From positions 1-20,162 of IMG/VR virus record IMGVR_UViG_3300047321_000318: DNA of 20,162 nt, one strand, 5' to 3'. The notes below the pieces were generated by a model. The model was not told the DNA's origin. It did no database searches and saw nothing but the letters and a program-made list of their open reading frames with translations. Origin of the DNA: a virus. Both the position numbers and the translations under genes were made by a program. Every line of letters begins with the position of its first letter. Within the stretch, counting starts at the first letter, position 1. Shown in pieces: positions 6,544 to 14,269 of this stretch.

Positions 6544-7758
6544 TTACTCGTAGGTGATGTCGATGTTGTCATCGTCGAACACGGCCAATTGGTTGTAGGC
6601 AATCGGAATGGTCAGCAGGTTGACCGCGCTCGAGCTGCTGCCGATGTAGAGCGAGTTGATGAATCCGGCGCCGGCCACCACGTAGTTAGCGGGGGTGTAC
6701 AGCCGCCCGGCGGTCACGCTCTCGCCGATCTGGAAGCCGCGCTTGATGAACCCGCTGGTCTGCGTAAATCCTTCCAGCGCATACGATACCGTGGCGTCCT
6801 TGATGGTTGTCTTGTCACTGTCAGAGAGCGTCGTGCTGGTGATCGAGATGTCTTCGTAGATCGTGATCAACTGAGGCCGGAAGAAGGTCAGCGTGACCGG
6901 ATTTCCCAACGGGGTAGCGGTCAGGCCGGTGACCTTGTAGGCGTCCAGATCGGTCCGATCGGTGTTGTCGTCGCAGCCTGGCGACTTGACCGAGGCGAAG
7001 GCCGCGAGAATGTCGGCGTCTGCCCCGCCATCGACAATCAGCATGATCGACTTGGGCAGTAGGCCGTTGGCGTCCGCGATGGTCCGGGTGTTCTCATATA
7101 CCCGAACCTGCTTTACCCCGGTCACCAAATAAACAGCCGAGTACAGCGCGTCAATGACGTTGCTGGATCGGGTGGACACGGCCACATTACGGCGGAATCT
7201 GTAGTCCGGGTCGCCCTCTTGATCATCACCGACCGAAGCGGCTGCGGTGTTGGTCACGCCGGTGACGCCGGGAGGCACGCTCCCATAAATTGCCGATAGC
7301 TCGCCGATGTTGGCCGTTTGCGCGCCCAGGGTCGTGCAGGTAACGCCAACAGACGCCGTGCCGCCGCTGCCGATGGTGGTCGCGCCATTGGTGGCCCAAA
7401 GCGTGTCGGTCAGGCTGTTGCGCGCAGTGGTGCCGGCGGGAACCGCAGCCCCTACGTTGCCCTTGAATACCGCGGCGCAAGTCGAATAGGTGGCCACGGC
7501 CCGTGGGATGTTGCTGATTGCGCCGATCCGGTCAAGCTGCAGGCCAATGGCGCTATTCGGGTCGAGGGTGTTGTAGACCGAGGTGACCAGTTCGTCGAGG
7601 TTGCCCAGCGTCTCCGACCAGATCTGCAGCGCCATCCCGTCGGGGGTGGATGAATCGAGGTCCCACCCTGAGTCAATGTCGAGATATTCCGCCTGGAGCG
7701 CTGCCAGGTATTCCTGCGTAGTGGTGAGAGTAACGCCGCTACTGGTTACTGCCGCCAT
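6544..7758 (-). CDS. baseplate J-like protein
   Basis: 404 residues, normal for the family (P2 gpJ, Mu gp47, T4 gp6-like). Visible features are the N-terminal LAALQAEYLDIDSGWDLDSS region, the segment VPAGTTARNSLTDTLWATNG at about residues 101-120 with the Gly-rich region after it, and DDQEGDPDYRFRRNVAVSTR near 177-196, a typical J-family stretch. The protein forms the wedge ring around the central hub and transmits the contraction signal. It follows the gp25-like gene by nine bases and precedes DUF2612, the usual J order. Start at 7758 has AGGAGTAACC just before it. Confidence 0.9.
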   Translation of the reverse strand: MAAVTSSGVTLTTTQEYLAALQAEYLDIDSGWDLDSSTPDGMALQIWSETLGNLDELVTSVYNTLDPNSAIGLQLDRIGAISNIPRAVATYSTCAAVFKGNVGAAVPAGTTARNSLTDTLWATNGATTIGSGGTASVGVTCTTLGAQTANIGELSAIYGSVPPGVTGVTNTAAASVGDDQEGDPDYRFRRNVAVSTRSSNVIDALYSAVYLVTGVKQVRVYENTRTIADANGLLPKSIMLIVDGGADADILAAFASVKSPGCDDNTDRTDLDAYKVTGLTATPLGNPVTLTFFRPQLITIYEDISITSTTLSDSDKTTIKDATVSYALEGFTQTSGFIKRGFQIGESVTAGRLYTPANYVVAGAGFINSLYIGSSSSAVNLLTIPIAYNQLAVFDDDNIDITYE

Positions 7759-7767
7759 AGGTTACTC

Positions 7768-8112
7768 CTAGGATGTATAGGTGACGGTGGCGACGGTGCC
7801 TGTCTGGTTGGTGACGGTCATGGACACGTCGTAGGTGCGGGTCGAGCGTTCCTGGGTGATGCTGAATTCGGTGATCTGCGTGACGTTTGCGGACTGGAGG
7901 ACCGATTGCTTGAGCAGGATCTCAATCATGGCCGCGTCCGACTTGCCGAGAATCCCGTCAAACCATGGCGTTCCCTTGGTCTGATTCAGAAAGTCCTCGG
8001 TGAGCAGCTGGCGCAGGATGTAGACGACGCCGGCCGCAAGCTCTTCTTTGTCGGACAGGAAGGTGCTGGCACCGCTCGTGACGAGGTCGGTACCGTCGAA
8101 ATTTCTGATCAT
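7768..8112 (-). CDS. gp25/W-like baseplate wedge protein
   Basis: 114 residues, close to T4 gp25 and P2 gpW in size. The middle has KGTPWFDGILGKSDAAMIEI, which resembles the glycine and tryptophan segment of GPW/gp25 proteins. The C-terminal half forms strands (SITQERSTRTYDVSMTVTNQ). In contractile systems this protein starts sheath assembly at the baseplate. It lies between the spike and J genes, as expected. Sequence recognition is moderate; gene order gives much of the confidence. Confidence 0.75.
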   Translation of the reverse strand: MIRNFDGTDLVTSGASTFLSDKEELAAGVVYILRQLLTEDFLNQTKGTPWFDGILGKSDAAMIEILLKQSVLQSANVTQITEFSITQERSTRTYDVSMTVTNQTGTVATVTYTS

Positions 8113-8126
8113 GGGCGTCTCGCTGG

Positions 8127-8780
8127 TCAGGGCACTGGAGGCCCGGAAGTACCGTTGCCCGACTGCACGCCGCTATGGGTGTGGGTCTGGCCGATGTTCA
8201 CGCCGTTGTGCAGCAGGCCGGCCGATGACAGCACAAGCGTCTGACCACCTACCGTCATGGTGATTGAGCTGCCGGTCGATACGATTGATGTCGACCCGAT
8301 CACCAAGTCAATCGCGCTATCGGTTGCTGTGATCGATACTGTCCCGGCCTTATTGGTGAGTCCGGCGCCGGTATTGGGCATGGGCCCGAAGGCCGTCTTC
8401 GACGACCTCACCCCCGGTTTGAAGCAGGCATCCGTCTTGTCGAACATCCGCAGGCTGCCGGGCTGTACCGACCCGCCGCCGCCGAGCCATTCATCAATGC
8501 AGCGCTGGGAGAAGTGCGCCCAGCCCTCGTCGCCGTTGCTCAGGCCATAAAAAAAGGCCCACGATTGTGAGCCTGGGAAATCAACTGGCACATCCACGAG
8601 GATCGCGAGATCCCCCCATACCCCCTTCTGCCGGCGCTTGATGCCCAACTGAATCTGTGCGCGCTGGGTGCCGGGGTCGTATGTAATCAGCGTCGCCGGC
8701 ATGCTGGTGTAGATCTTGGCGATGTTCGTCTTGAACGCCATATCCAGCATTTCACTCTGGGTCAGGTGACGATCAACCAT
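8127..8780 (-). CDS. baseplate central spike, gp138/gpV-like membrane-piercing protein
   Basis: 217 residues from the ATG at 8780, which has AAGGGAG at good spacing; an upstream ATG at 8825 lies inside the hub gene. The N-terminal 110 residues look like the OB-fold domain of gp138-type spikes (VDVPVDFPGSQSWAFFYGLS). A beta-rich stalk follows (VSITATDSAIDLVIGSTSIV). The end has the apex signature THTHSG, an HxH motif that binds iron in P2 gpV and phi92 gp138, then a Gly/Pro tail. The trimer would tip the tail tube and pierce the outer membrane. Its start overlaps the hub stop. A terminator-like hairpin lies inside the coding region at 8549-8574. Confidence 0.88.
   Translation of the reverse strand: MVDRHLTQSEMLDMAFKTNIAKIYTSMPATLITYDPGTQRAQIQLGIKRRQKGVWGDLAILVDVPVDFPGSQSWAFFYGLSNGDEGWAHFSQRCIDEWLGGGGSVQPGSLRMFDKTDACFKPGVRSSKTAFGPMPNTGAGLTNKAGTVSITATDSAIDLVIGSTSIVSTGSSITMTVGGQTLVLSSAGLLHNGVNIGQTHTHSGVQSGNGTSGPPVP
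8549..8574 (-). terminator. intrinsic-terminator-like hairpin inside the spike gene
   Basis: Read on the minus strand, AGGCTCAC and GTGGGCCT form an eight-pair stem (one G-U pair) with a four-base loop AATC, followed at once by a run of T. The complementary A-run is 8549-8555. It has the full form of a Rho-independent terminator, in the sense direction, in the middle of an essential structural gene (codons for GSQSWAFFY). It may reduce downstream transcription, need antitermination, or be a chance effect of codon choice. Confidence 0.45.
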
Positions 8781-9711
8781 AGATGTCTCCCTTCGTGATC
8801 GGGTTGTAATCCACGCCCCTGGCATAGCCCTGGATAGAGGTCGACCACAGGTCCGACATGAAGTCTCCGATGTGGATAATCGAACTGGCGTAGTACTTTC
8901 CGGACTTCGTTTGCGTGAACTGGGTTTGATCCACGAAGTTCGCGCTCTGCGCCGAGACCACGCTGTACCGGCTCTTCACCACGATCTCGTCACCCGGAAG
9001 GATCTTGGTGTTCATCCGGGTCACCACGTTGACGGTGGGGCCGGCGGTGTAGACCGGGGAGCCTTCCATGCCGGTGTCGGCCGATATTTCGTGGCTGACG
9101 CCGCTGCCGGCCGATTCGCCAGGGAGGATGAGGATCTTGTCGACCAGGCGGTAGACGATGAATCCATAGGATCGCCCCAGTTCATCAAGGGCGCTGTAGG
9201 CCGGCTCGCTTACGGAGAGTGTGCGTACGCGCCCCCTCGATGGCCAGAATTGATTCTCTTGGTTATCAATAGCCGGTAGAAAAGTGACCGGGATGCCAAT
9301 GTCGCTCGATATCTCTTTGACGATGTCGCATACCCGCGTTCCACCGCCCCAGGTCTTGTTAATCCTGACTGCCGTTTCGTCCATACCCATCATCGAGCAG
9401 AACAGCAGCAGGTACTGCTCGGGCCCGTTCTTGCCTTTGCTGGGAGTGAACACGGTGCCGTCGAAGATCGCGTCGTAGCCTCCGACGTAGCCGGCCACCA
9501 GCTTGACCCGGTCGTACTTGCTGATGATCTGGTCCATAGAGACCAGATTCAGGCCGTAGATGGTGATTTCTGCCGTGCCCTTGATCGATCCACGCCCCGG
9601 GTAGTACGACACCCGGAACTGAACCTGCACCGGCGCCTTGATCGTCAGGTACTCGGTGCTGCTGGACGAATACAGCGTGAGCTCGTAATAGCGGCCATAA
9701 AGCACTGTCAT
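8773..9711 (-). CDS. baseplate hub protein (gp27/gpD-like)
   Basis: 312 residues. Features include an N-terminal beta domain (VQVQFRVSYYPGRGSIKGTA then EITIYGLN), a SKYDRVKLVAGYVGGYDAIF segment near 64-83, and later ALDELGRSYGFIVYRLVDKI at about 173-192, typical of the hub fold in which tube-like beta domains surround a small insert. Hub proteins join the tube to the spike. The gene lies between the plug and spike genes, and its end overlaps the spike start by eight bases. I recognise the hub type but not a specific named family. Confidence 0.78.
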   Translation of the reverse strand: MTVLYGRYYELTLYSSSSTEYLTIKAPVQVQFRVSYYPGRGSIKGTAEITIYGLNLVSMDQIISKYDRVKLVAGYVGGYDAIFDGTVFTPSKGKNGPEQYLLLFCSMMGMDETAVRINKTWGGGTRVCDIVKEISSDIGIPVTFLPAIDNQENQFWPSRGRVRTLSVSEPAYSALDELGRSYGFIVYRLVDKILILPGESAGSGVSHEISADTGMEGSPVYTAGPTVNVVTRMNTKILPGDEIVVKSRYSVVSAQSANFVDQTQFTQTKSGKYYASSIIHIGDFMSDLWSTSIQGYARGVDYNPITKGDIYG

Positions 9712-9712
9712 G

Positions 9713-10003
9713 TCAGTATTCCCAGGTGAGCGTGTTGTCCGCCCCGAGGTTGTCCACGGTAGCGGGCGTGCCGACTAGGTACAGCTGGCCGATACCGAGT
9801 TGCAGGCCGGACAGCAGGTCCATGTTTGGATGCAGGCCGCGCCCCTCGAATACCGCGGTGCCAGCGGAGTCGTACATGCTCACCACGAAGTAGGAGAATC
9901 GGGTCAGCCAGCGAAAGCTGAACTTGTAGGTGGTGCTCCCGAGCGATGCCTGAAACGTGAAGTACGCGAGACTGCTCGGCAGGGAAAGCACTTTTGTTGT
10001 CAT
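9713..10003 (-). CDS. baseplate plug-like protein (Pam3 gp18 type, DUF6983)
   Basis: 96 residues, a small all-beta protein with LAYFTFQASLGSTTYKFSFR and MDLLSGLQLGIGQLYLVGTP. This matches the short plug family in simple-baseplate myophages such as cyanophage Pam3. It would close or line the tube at the hub. The start overlaps the stop of the upstream gene (ATGA), and it lies one base before the hub region, so translation is coupled. The name is from memory of the family. Confidence 0.72.
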   Translation of the reverse strand: MTTKVLSLPSSLAYFTFQASLGSTTYKFSFRWLTRFSYFVVSMYDSAGTAVFEGRGLHPNMDLLSGLQLGIGQLYLVGTPATVDNLGADNTLTWEY

Positions 10004-10650
10004 GAGGGCACCACCGTTCCAGCGTTGACCGATGCCTGACCCTGAGTGGCTTCCGTGCCGCTACCCAGCGTTGCGCTAACCGTACCGGTACCGGTATTGG
10101 AGATGATCGTGGGCTGCATGAAGTCGATCTGGAATATCCCGCCCAGTTCGGAGCGCTTATCCACCACGTTACGGACGCCCACGATCACCACATTCTTGTA
10201 GGTCTCCTTGGTGCCGACAAAATTCAGGAGCACCCCGGTAGCCTTGAGGTAGTGGAGCGCGTTCTTGGTTGTCGTCGAGCGGGTACTGGATGAGCTGGAG
10301 AGCGTTGCCCCCATGCCCAGGCCCAGCAGCGCGAGCGCCGTGGAACTGAGTTTGGAGGCGATGGCGCCAGCGGCCGCACCGATCAGCGTTGATCCTGCCG
10401 CGCTGGCCGCATTTGAGGCTGAGGCAGTCGCAACCTTGAATGGGTTATCACTGACCCCAACCGTCACCGTCAGCATAGTGGGAAACTGGATAGCATGGTC
10501 GGACGCGATTGCCCCGCTCTCCAGCGGGTACTGGGACAGCCGAGACGAGGCGTACTGCATTTCCGACAGCACCGCATCGAAGATCAGAGACGAGACGCCT
10601 TCGCCCCCCAGCGTCGGGACATTGTTGAGGAAGAGGGCTGCAATGCTCAT
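10000..10650 (-). CDS. Dit-like baseplate/tail protein
   Basis: 216 residues. The N-terminal part (LIFDAVLSEMQYASSRLSQY) and the second strand region (SDHAIQFPTMLTVTVGVSDN) resemble the Dit-like N-terminal domain that forms a ring at the end of the tube. A low-complexity Ala/Ser-rich linker at about 75-125 contains a hydrophobic run (LIGAAAGAIASKLSSTALAL), which looks like an amphipathic helix more than a membrane anchor here. The C-terminal half returns to beta structure (YKNVVIVGVRNVVDKRSELG). Start overlaps the tape measure stop by four bases. Function is from position and partial similarity. Confidence 0.7.
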   Translation of the reverse strand: MSIAALFLNNVPTLGGEGVSSLIFDAVLSEMQYASSRLSQYPLESGAIASDHAIQFPTMLTVTVGVSDNPFKVATASASNAASAAGSTLIGAAAGAIASKLSSTALALLGLGMGATLSSSSSTRSTTTKNALHYLKATGVLLNFVGTKETYKNVVIVGVRNVVDKRSELGGIFQIDFMQPTIISNTGTGTVSATLGSGTEATQGQASVNAGTVVPS

Positions 10651-12758
10651 TGGTCAAGATCCGTGCTCATGTGGGACATCGTGACCGTCATCTGGCCCTG
10701 AAGCTGCTCATTCACGGCACGCACCGCTTCGCTTGTAACGCGATGAGGGTCTGTCGATCCTCTGGCGTCGATATGGATCATATTGCCAGCCTGCGAGGCG
10801 TCCGGAGCGCCACCGGCATTCACGGTTGGCGGCGCAGGAGGATTGGCGACCATGTTGTAGGTGGACGGCACATCTGAGGGAAGACTGGCTGCCTTTGCGT
10901 TAGCGCCGGTGCTGATCGAGTTTTGCGCCTGGTAGGCATAGAGGATGCGGCGAGCCTCGTCCTCTTTGTTGTCTGCCGGACGCTCATACATATTGCGAAA
11001 GACCGAAGCGGCACTCGCCGCGTTTTTCGTCTTCAGGAGTGCCTTGCCAGCAGCCTTCTCCTTGTTTTGCAGTTCGTAGAGAATGAAATCCAACTGTTCT
11101 TTCTCGGATGAGCCGCGAATATCCTTGCCAAAGAAGTCCTTGAAGTCCTGCTGTCGCTCCGGGTGCCACTGAGCCAGGCCATATGCCTGCCCGTTGTCGC
11201 CCACAGCATCAACCCTCAGGCCGCTTTCTGCGGTGAGGTTCGCCGCGATACCAGATGCCTGCTCCGTGGAGTAGTTGTTGTCCATGAAGTACTTCATGAT
11301 CCGCCGCTGCGCGGCCGCCTGATCTTCGGGCATCAGGATGCCAGCAGGACGGCGGCCTCCATCAGCCCCGGGTGCGTATTCTGGGCGCAAGGGCTTCGTA
11401 ACATCATCATCGATATGGGCGCTTGGCATCTTGGCATACATGGCTTGCTTGGCTGAATCGTAGCCATGCTCCAGTAAATCGCGAACCATTGGGGCCTGAT
11501 TGCCCATTGCCCCGAAGTACCCCTTAATGGCCCCGGTATATGCCCCTACTGGACCATTCTTATCCCAGCCTTCCGATGCGCCTTGATAGGTACCTTTAGC
11601 GATGTCAACTAAGGGCATCCGGTCATGTACGAACGTGGAAACAGCATTTTTGACCTTCTCGTCCTTGAGCACCTCGGTCGCACCCTTGAGGTCTCCTTTG
11701 GACACCCGTTCGGCGAACTGGGTTATCCGGTCTGCGATTCCGCCTTGGGCGAACATACCGTCCACGCGCTGGACGAAGTTATCGAGCGACGGAAGGAATT
11801 CAGCCCCCAATTTATTGCGCAGTCGGTCGAAGTCTGCAGCAAGATCTACAAGCGAGTCCTCGAATCGTCGAGCATTCTCGACGTCCTGGTCGGTGTAAGT
11901 TGATCCGGCCTTGTTCACCTGCTGTATGCCGGCTCGGTAATCCTCGCCCACAGCCATGATTCCGGACTGGCTGAGGCCGAGCGCGGAGCCGATGTTTTGG
12001 CGCGATATGGGGTCGCGTGCATTGCGGATTTGCTTCTGGATGAGATCGACCACCTCCATGGTCGGTCTCTTGTAGGCATCAGCGAAATCAGCCGGTGAGG
12101 CGCCGTATCGAGCAATATCGACTGGCACCTGGCCGACAGCAGAGGCCATTTTCAGCTTTTGCGCAGCCTGCAATATCTGCGTGCCGACGTCATCTTCGCC
12201 GGTTACCTTCTTGCCGAAGCGGTTGAAGTTCTGAAAATCTGACTTCGACACGCCAAAGGTACTGGAACTCACTTCGGTGCTCAGCGCCCCATTGGCATAG
12301 GAGAAGGAATTGGCGGCAAGCCCACCCACCCCGGCCGCCATCAGGGCCAGCGGGCCGCCGCCGGCGAGCATGGAAAACATACTGCCAGAGAGCGGCCCGA
12401 GGCCTGTTGCCGCAGCGCCGCGCGAGAGAAGCGCAACCACCGACTGGGTTTCCTTGCGAAAGCTCGCCATCTGCTGGGTCGCACTGCCAAGGCGGCCCTG
12501 CAATACGCCGACCGAGCGCGGCACGCGCGTTACCGTCTTGTCGAACTTGTCGACCACCTGCTCCAGGCCTTTTGCGCTGGCGCCAGTCGCTGCTATGTTC
12601 TTGCCGACTTGATCGATGCCGGTCTTGCCACGGTCACGCGCTGCGCGGTTGATCGCGTTATCCAGCCCCGTTACCGCATTGGTACTCTCGGTGAAGCTTG
12701 CCTGGTCGACCGTTACACCCAGCTTTACCAGCAGCGCGTCGATGACTTCTTCGGACAT
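10647..12758 (-). CDS. tail tape measure protein with tail-lysozyme domain
   Basis: 703 residues. Residues 1-115 are helical and Gln/Lys-rich. Hydrophobic Gly/Ala segments at about 118-153 are as seen in many tape measures. A helical rod covers 190-440. A lysozyme-like domain lies at about 484-612 (phage tail lysozyme type): NYSTEQASGIAANLTAESGL places the probable catalytic Glu511, and QAYGLAQWHPERQQDF follows. This domain would open peptidoglycan during DNA or tube passage. At roughly 0.15 nm per residue the protein predicts a tail near 100 nm (family rule, inference). A GGAG ribosome site precedes the start. The gene follows the chaperone region, with the opposite-strand OB-fold gene inserted between. 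Confidence 0.92.
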   Translation of the reverse strand: MSEEVIDALLVKLGVTVDQASFTESTNAVTGLDNAINRAARDRGKTGIDQVGKNIAATGASAKGLEQVVDKFDKTVTRVPRSVGVLQGRLGSATQQMASFRKETQSVVALLSRGAAATGLGPLSGSMFSMLAGGGPLALMAAGVGGLAANSFSYANGALSTEVSSSTFGVSKSDFQNFNRFGKKVTGEDDVGTQILQAAQKLKMASAVGQVPVDIARYGASPADFADAYKRPTMEVVDLIQKQIRNARDPISRQNIGSALGLSQSGIMAVGEDYRAGIQQVNKAGSTYTDQDVENARRFEDSLVDLAADFDRLRNKLGAEFLPSLDNFVQRVDGMFAQGGIADRITQFAERVSKGDLKGATEVLKDEKVKNAVSTFVHDRMPLVDIAKGTYQGASEGWDKNGPVGAYTGAIKGYFGAMGNQAPMVRDLLEHGYDSAKQAMYAKMPSAHIDDDVTKPLRPEYAPGADGGRRPAGILMPEDQAAAQRRIMKYFMDNNYSTEQASGIAANLTAESGLRVDAVGDNGQAYGLAQWHPERQQDFKDFFGKDIRGSSEKEQLDFILYELQNKEKAAGKALLKTKNAASAASVFRNMYERPADNKEDEARRILYAYQAQNSISTGANAKAASLPSDVPSTYNMVANPPAPPTVNAGGAPDASQAGNMIHIDARGSTDPHRVTSEAVRAVNEQLQGQMTVTMSHMSTDLDQ

Positions 12759-12814
12759 TGTTCGCTCCGGGGGTAATGATAAGCTGCTGCTTTAACTGAC
12801 GCGGCAGTAGGCTA

Positions 12815-13222
12815 ATGAGAAGGATGAGACTCTTTGGTGCTCTTGGCGCCGCGCTATCGATACCGGTGCTATTCAGTATTTCGCCTGGATACGCGGCCAC
12901 GCCGGATGCTGCCAAAACCGTTCCGCTCCACAAGCTTCTTTCTGACTACGATAGGAACGAGGTGGCGGCGGACGGCCTCTACAAAGACCAGCAGGTCCGA
13001 ATCCGTGGACTGGTAACGAACATGGGATCGGTGTCAGGCGGCTTGTACCTGATACTGAAGGATTCGGGCGAAGGATCCGGACTAAAGCTCCAAGCTTTGT
13101 TCAGCCAGGACAGCCGAGAGCGCATCGCGAGCCTTTCAAAGGGGCAGGAGGTGAGCCTTCAGTGCCGGGTCGATCACTTGCTTATGAATCTGATGGCCGA
13201 TGGGTGCAGGTTTTTGGACTAG
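12815..13222 (+). CDS. secreted OB-fold protein, tRNA_anti-like family; moron gene
   Basis: 135 residues on the strand opposite to the tail operon. It starts with a basic N-terminus, a hydrophobic core and an AxA-type cleavage region (ISPGYAATPDAA), so export to the periplasm is likely. There is no lipobox cysteine. The mature part matches the OB-fold tRNA_anti-like pattern: LLSDYDRNEVAADGLYKDQQ, then VRIRGLVTNMG, LYLILKD, and SKGQEVSLQCRVDHLLMNLM to the end. Members are small envelope proteins of unclear role. The ATG at 12824 is an alternative start. It lies 56 bases from the divergent tape measure start and five bases from the convergent end of the frameshift product. Separate expression in the lysogen is inference. 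Confidence 0.82.
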   Translation: MRRMRLFGALGAALSIPVLFSISPGYAATPDAAKTVPLHKLLSDYDRNEVAADGLYKDQQVRIRGLVTNMGSVSGGLYLILKDSGEGSGLKLQALFSQDSRERIASLSKGQEVSLQCRVDHLLMNLMADGCRFLD

Positions 13223-13227
13223 CGCTC

Positions 13228-13817
13228 TCACCGCTGGCGCGCCGCATTCACCGCGCGCTCGTAGCTGCTCTCCAGTTCGTCCAGCACGCTGTGCATCTCG
13301 ATCACGTCACCGAGATCCAGCGTTCCATCGATCATCTGGTCATAGCGCGCCAGCGGCGCTGGGCAGGCGGCCGAGGCCACGCAGGGCCGCCACAGGAACC
13401 AGTTGGTCTTGCTTACGCTGCGCCCGCTGGCTCGCCGCTTTCTTGAGGGAGCAGCACGAAAAAACCCTTGAGGTTCTCCCGCAGCACGTTGGCGACCAGC
13501 AGATAGTAGAAGTGGATGTTGTCCTGGAACAGGTTCGGGCCGATGGGCAGAACCACGTTGCCCTGGCCGTCATCGCGCAGGATCAGGTCGGCAGCACCAT
13601 TGCGTAGCGCGAGCGTGGTCAGGCGCTGAATGGCGTCGTACGGCGCGCGCAGCAGGGCCATGACCAGTTCAGCGTCACCCGATGGGTTCTTGTCGCTCAG
13701 GAACGAGATCAGGCCGGTGTTGACGGCCAGGTGCAGCATTTCTTCTTGGGCCTTGGCCGGCGCGGTGGTGCCGCCGTATTCAACGCCGCCGATAGTCAGG
13801 GTAATGGAGCGAGCCAT
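13228..13817 (-). CDS. tail assembly chaperone, -1 frameshift fusion product (gpGT-like)
   Basis: If ribosomes slip back one base at the T TTT TTC site (13464-13458), translation leaves the 0 frame after residue 120 and continues for 76 codons to a TGA at 13228-13230, giving 196 residues. The extension reads as plausible protein (KTNWFLWRP, then LARYDQMIDGTLDLGDVIEM, then LDELESSYERAVNAARQR). It fills the space otherwise left empty before the OB-fold gene. Lambda G/GT and many other phages use this arrangement between the tube and tape measure genes. The longer form would recruit tube protein to the tape measure. The extension has no start codon with a ribosome site of its own. Confidence 0.82.
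13413..13817 (-). CDS. tail assembly chaperone, unshifted product (gpG-like)
   Basis: 134 residues ending at a TAA at 13413-13415. The start has GAGGAAT upstream. The protein begins with a beta segment (RSITLTIGGVEYGGTTAPAK) and then helices with EEMLHLAVNTGLISFLSD and the end region NIHFYYLLVANVLRENLKGF. It lies between the tube gene and the tape measure, the invariant place of tail chaperones. The major product would coat the tape measure during tail assembly and leave the mature tail. The last 14 residues after the slip site are specific to this short form. Confidence 0.82.
   Translation of the reverse strand: MARSITLTIGGVEYGGTTAPAKAQEEMLHLAVNTGLISFLSDKNPSGDAELVMALLRAPYDAIQRLTTLALRNGAADLILRDDGQGNVVLPIGPNLFQDNIHFYYLLVANVLRENLKGFFVLLPQESGEPAGAA
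13458..13464 (-). promoter_or_regulatory. ribosomal frameshift site T TTT TTC
   Basis: On the minus strand the 0 frame reads GGT TTT TTC GTG, giving the canonical X XXY YYZ heptamer T TTT TTC. Both tRNAs can re-pair after a one-base backward slip. Three bases later CTGCTCCC (13454-13447) can pair with GGGCGCAG (13425-13418) at seven of eight positions, a possible stimulating hairpin, although its spacing is shorter than usual. Confidence 0.75.
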
Positions 13818-13858
13818 GGTATTCCTCGGAGCATGGCCGCCGGAGCGGCCGGCTGGGT

Positions 13859-14263
13859 TTAGACTTCTTCGGAGTCGTTGAACTCGAAGATGAACTGGTC
13901 GTCGGAGGCGTTGGTCTTGCCGCCGCGACCGATCTGGCCACGGTTCACCAGGATGCCGCTGTAGAACACCAGCGATTCACCAGCACCGGACTGACTGAAG
14001 GTGCCAAAGAAGTCGACCCGGGTTTTATCCAGGGCGATGATCTGGCGGGCTTCATCCGATCCGGGCAGCAAGTTGACGGTCAGACGCTTTGCGCGGGTGA
14101 CGTTATCCAGGCGCACGGCCAGACCGCCGGTACCGCGCTTGAGGGCAGAACGAGGCTCAATGTCCTCGATCACGATCGGCGGGTCGACGTCGCCAAATGA
14201 ACTGATGGTGATGCCGTTGATGGATAGGTTGGCGCCAGCGGCTCCGTAGTCGATCATTGCCAT
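13859..14263 (-). CDS. tail tube protein (DUF3277 / KPP10 ORF10-like)
   Basis: 134 residues, almost wholly beta. Visible stretches are LSINGITISSFGDVDPPIVI, RSALKRGTGGLAVRLDNVTR and, at the end, SDDQFIFEFND. These fit the DUF3277 structural family that follows the DUF3383 sheath gene in myophages such as KPP10. Hexamers would stack into the inner tube. GGAG precedes the start, and the gene follows the sheath by six bases and precedes the chaperone. Confidence 0.85.
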   Translation of the reverse strand: MAMIDYGAAGANLSINGITISSFGDVDPPIVIEDIEPRSALKRGTGGLAVRLDNVTRAKRLTVNLLPGSDEARQIIALDKTRVDFFGTFSQSGAGESLVFYSGILVNRGQIGRGGKTNASDDQFIFEFNDSEEV

Positions 14264-14269
14264 GAACTG

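Noticed and set aside
5340-6553. Plus-strand open frames opposite the fibre and DUF2612 genes
   Set aside because: They mirror well-supported minus-strand genes in a GC-rich genome and have no family features or good starts.
13223-13230. Bidirectional terminator between the OB-fold gene and the frameshift product
   Set aside because: Only five bases separate the two stops, and I see no stem with a T-run around them.
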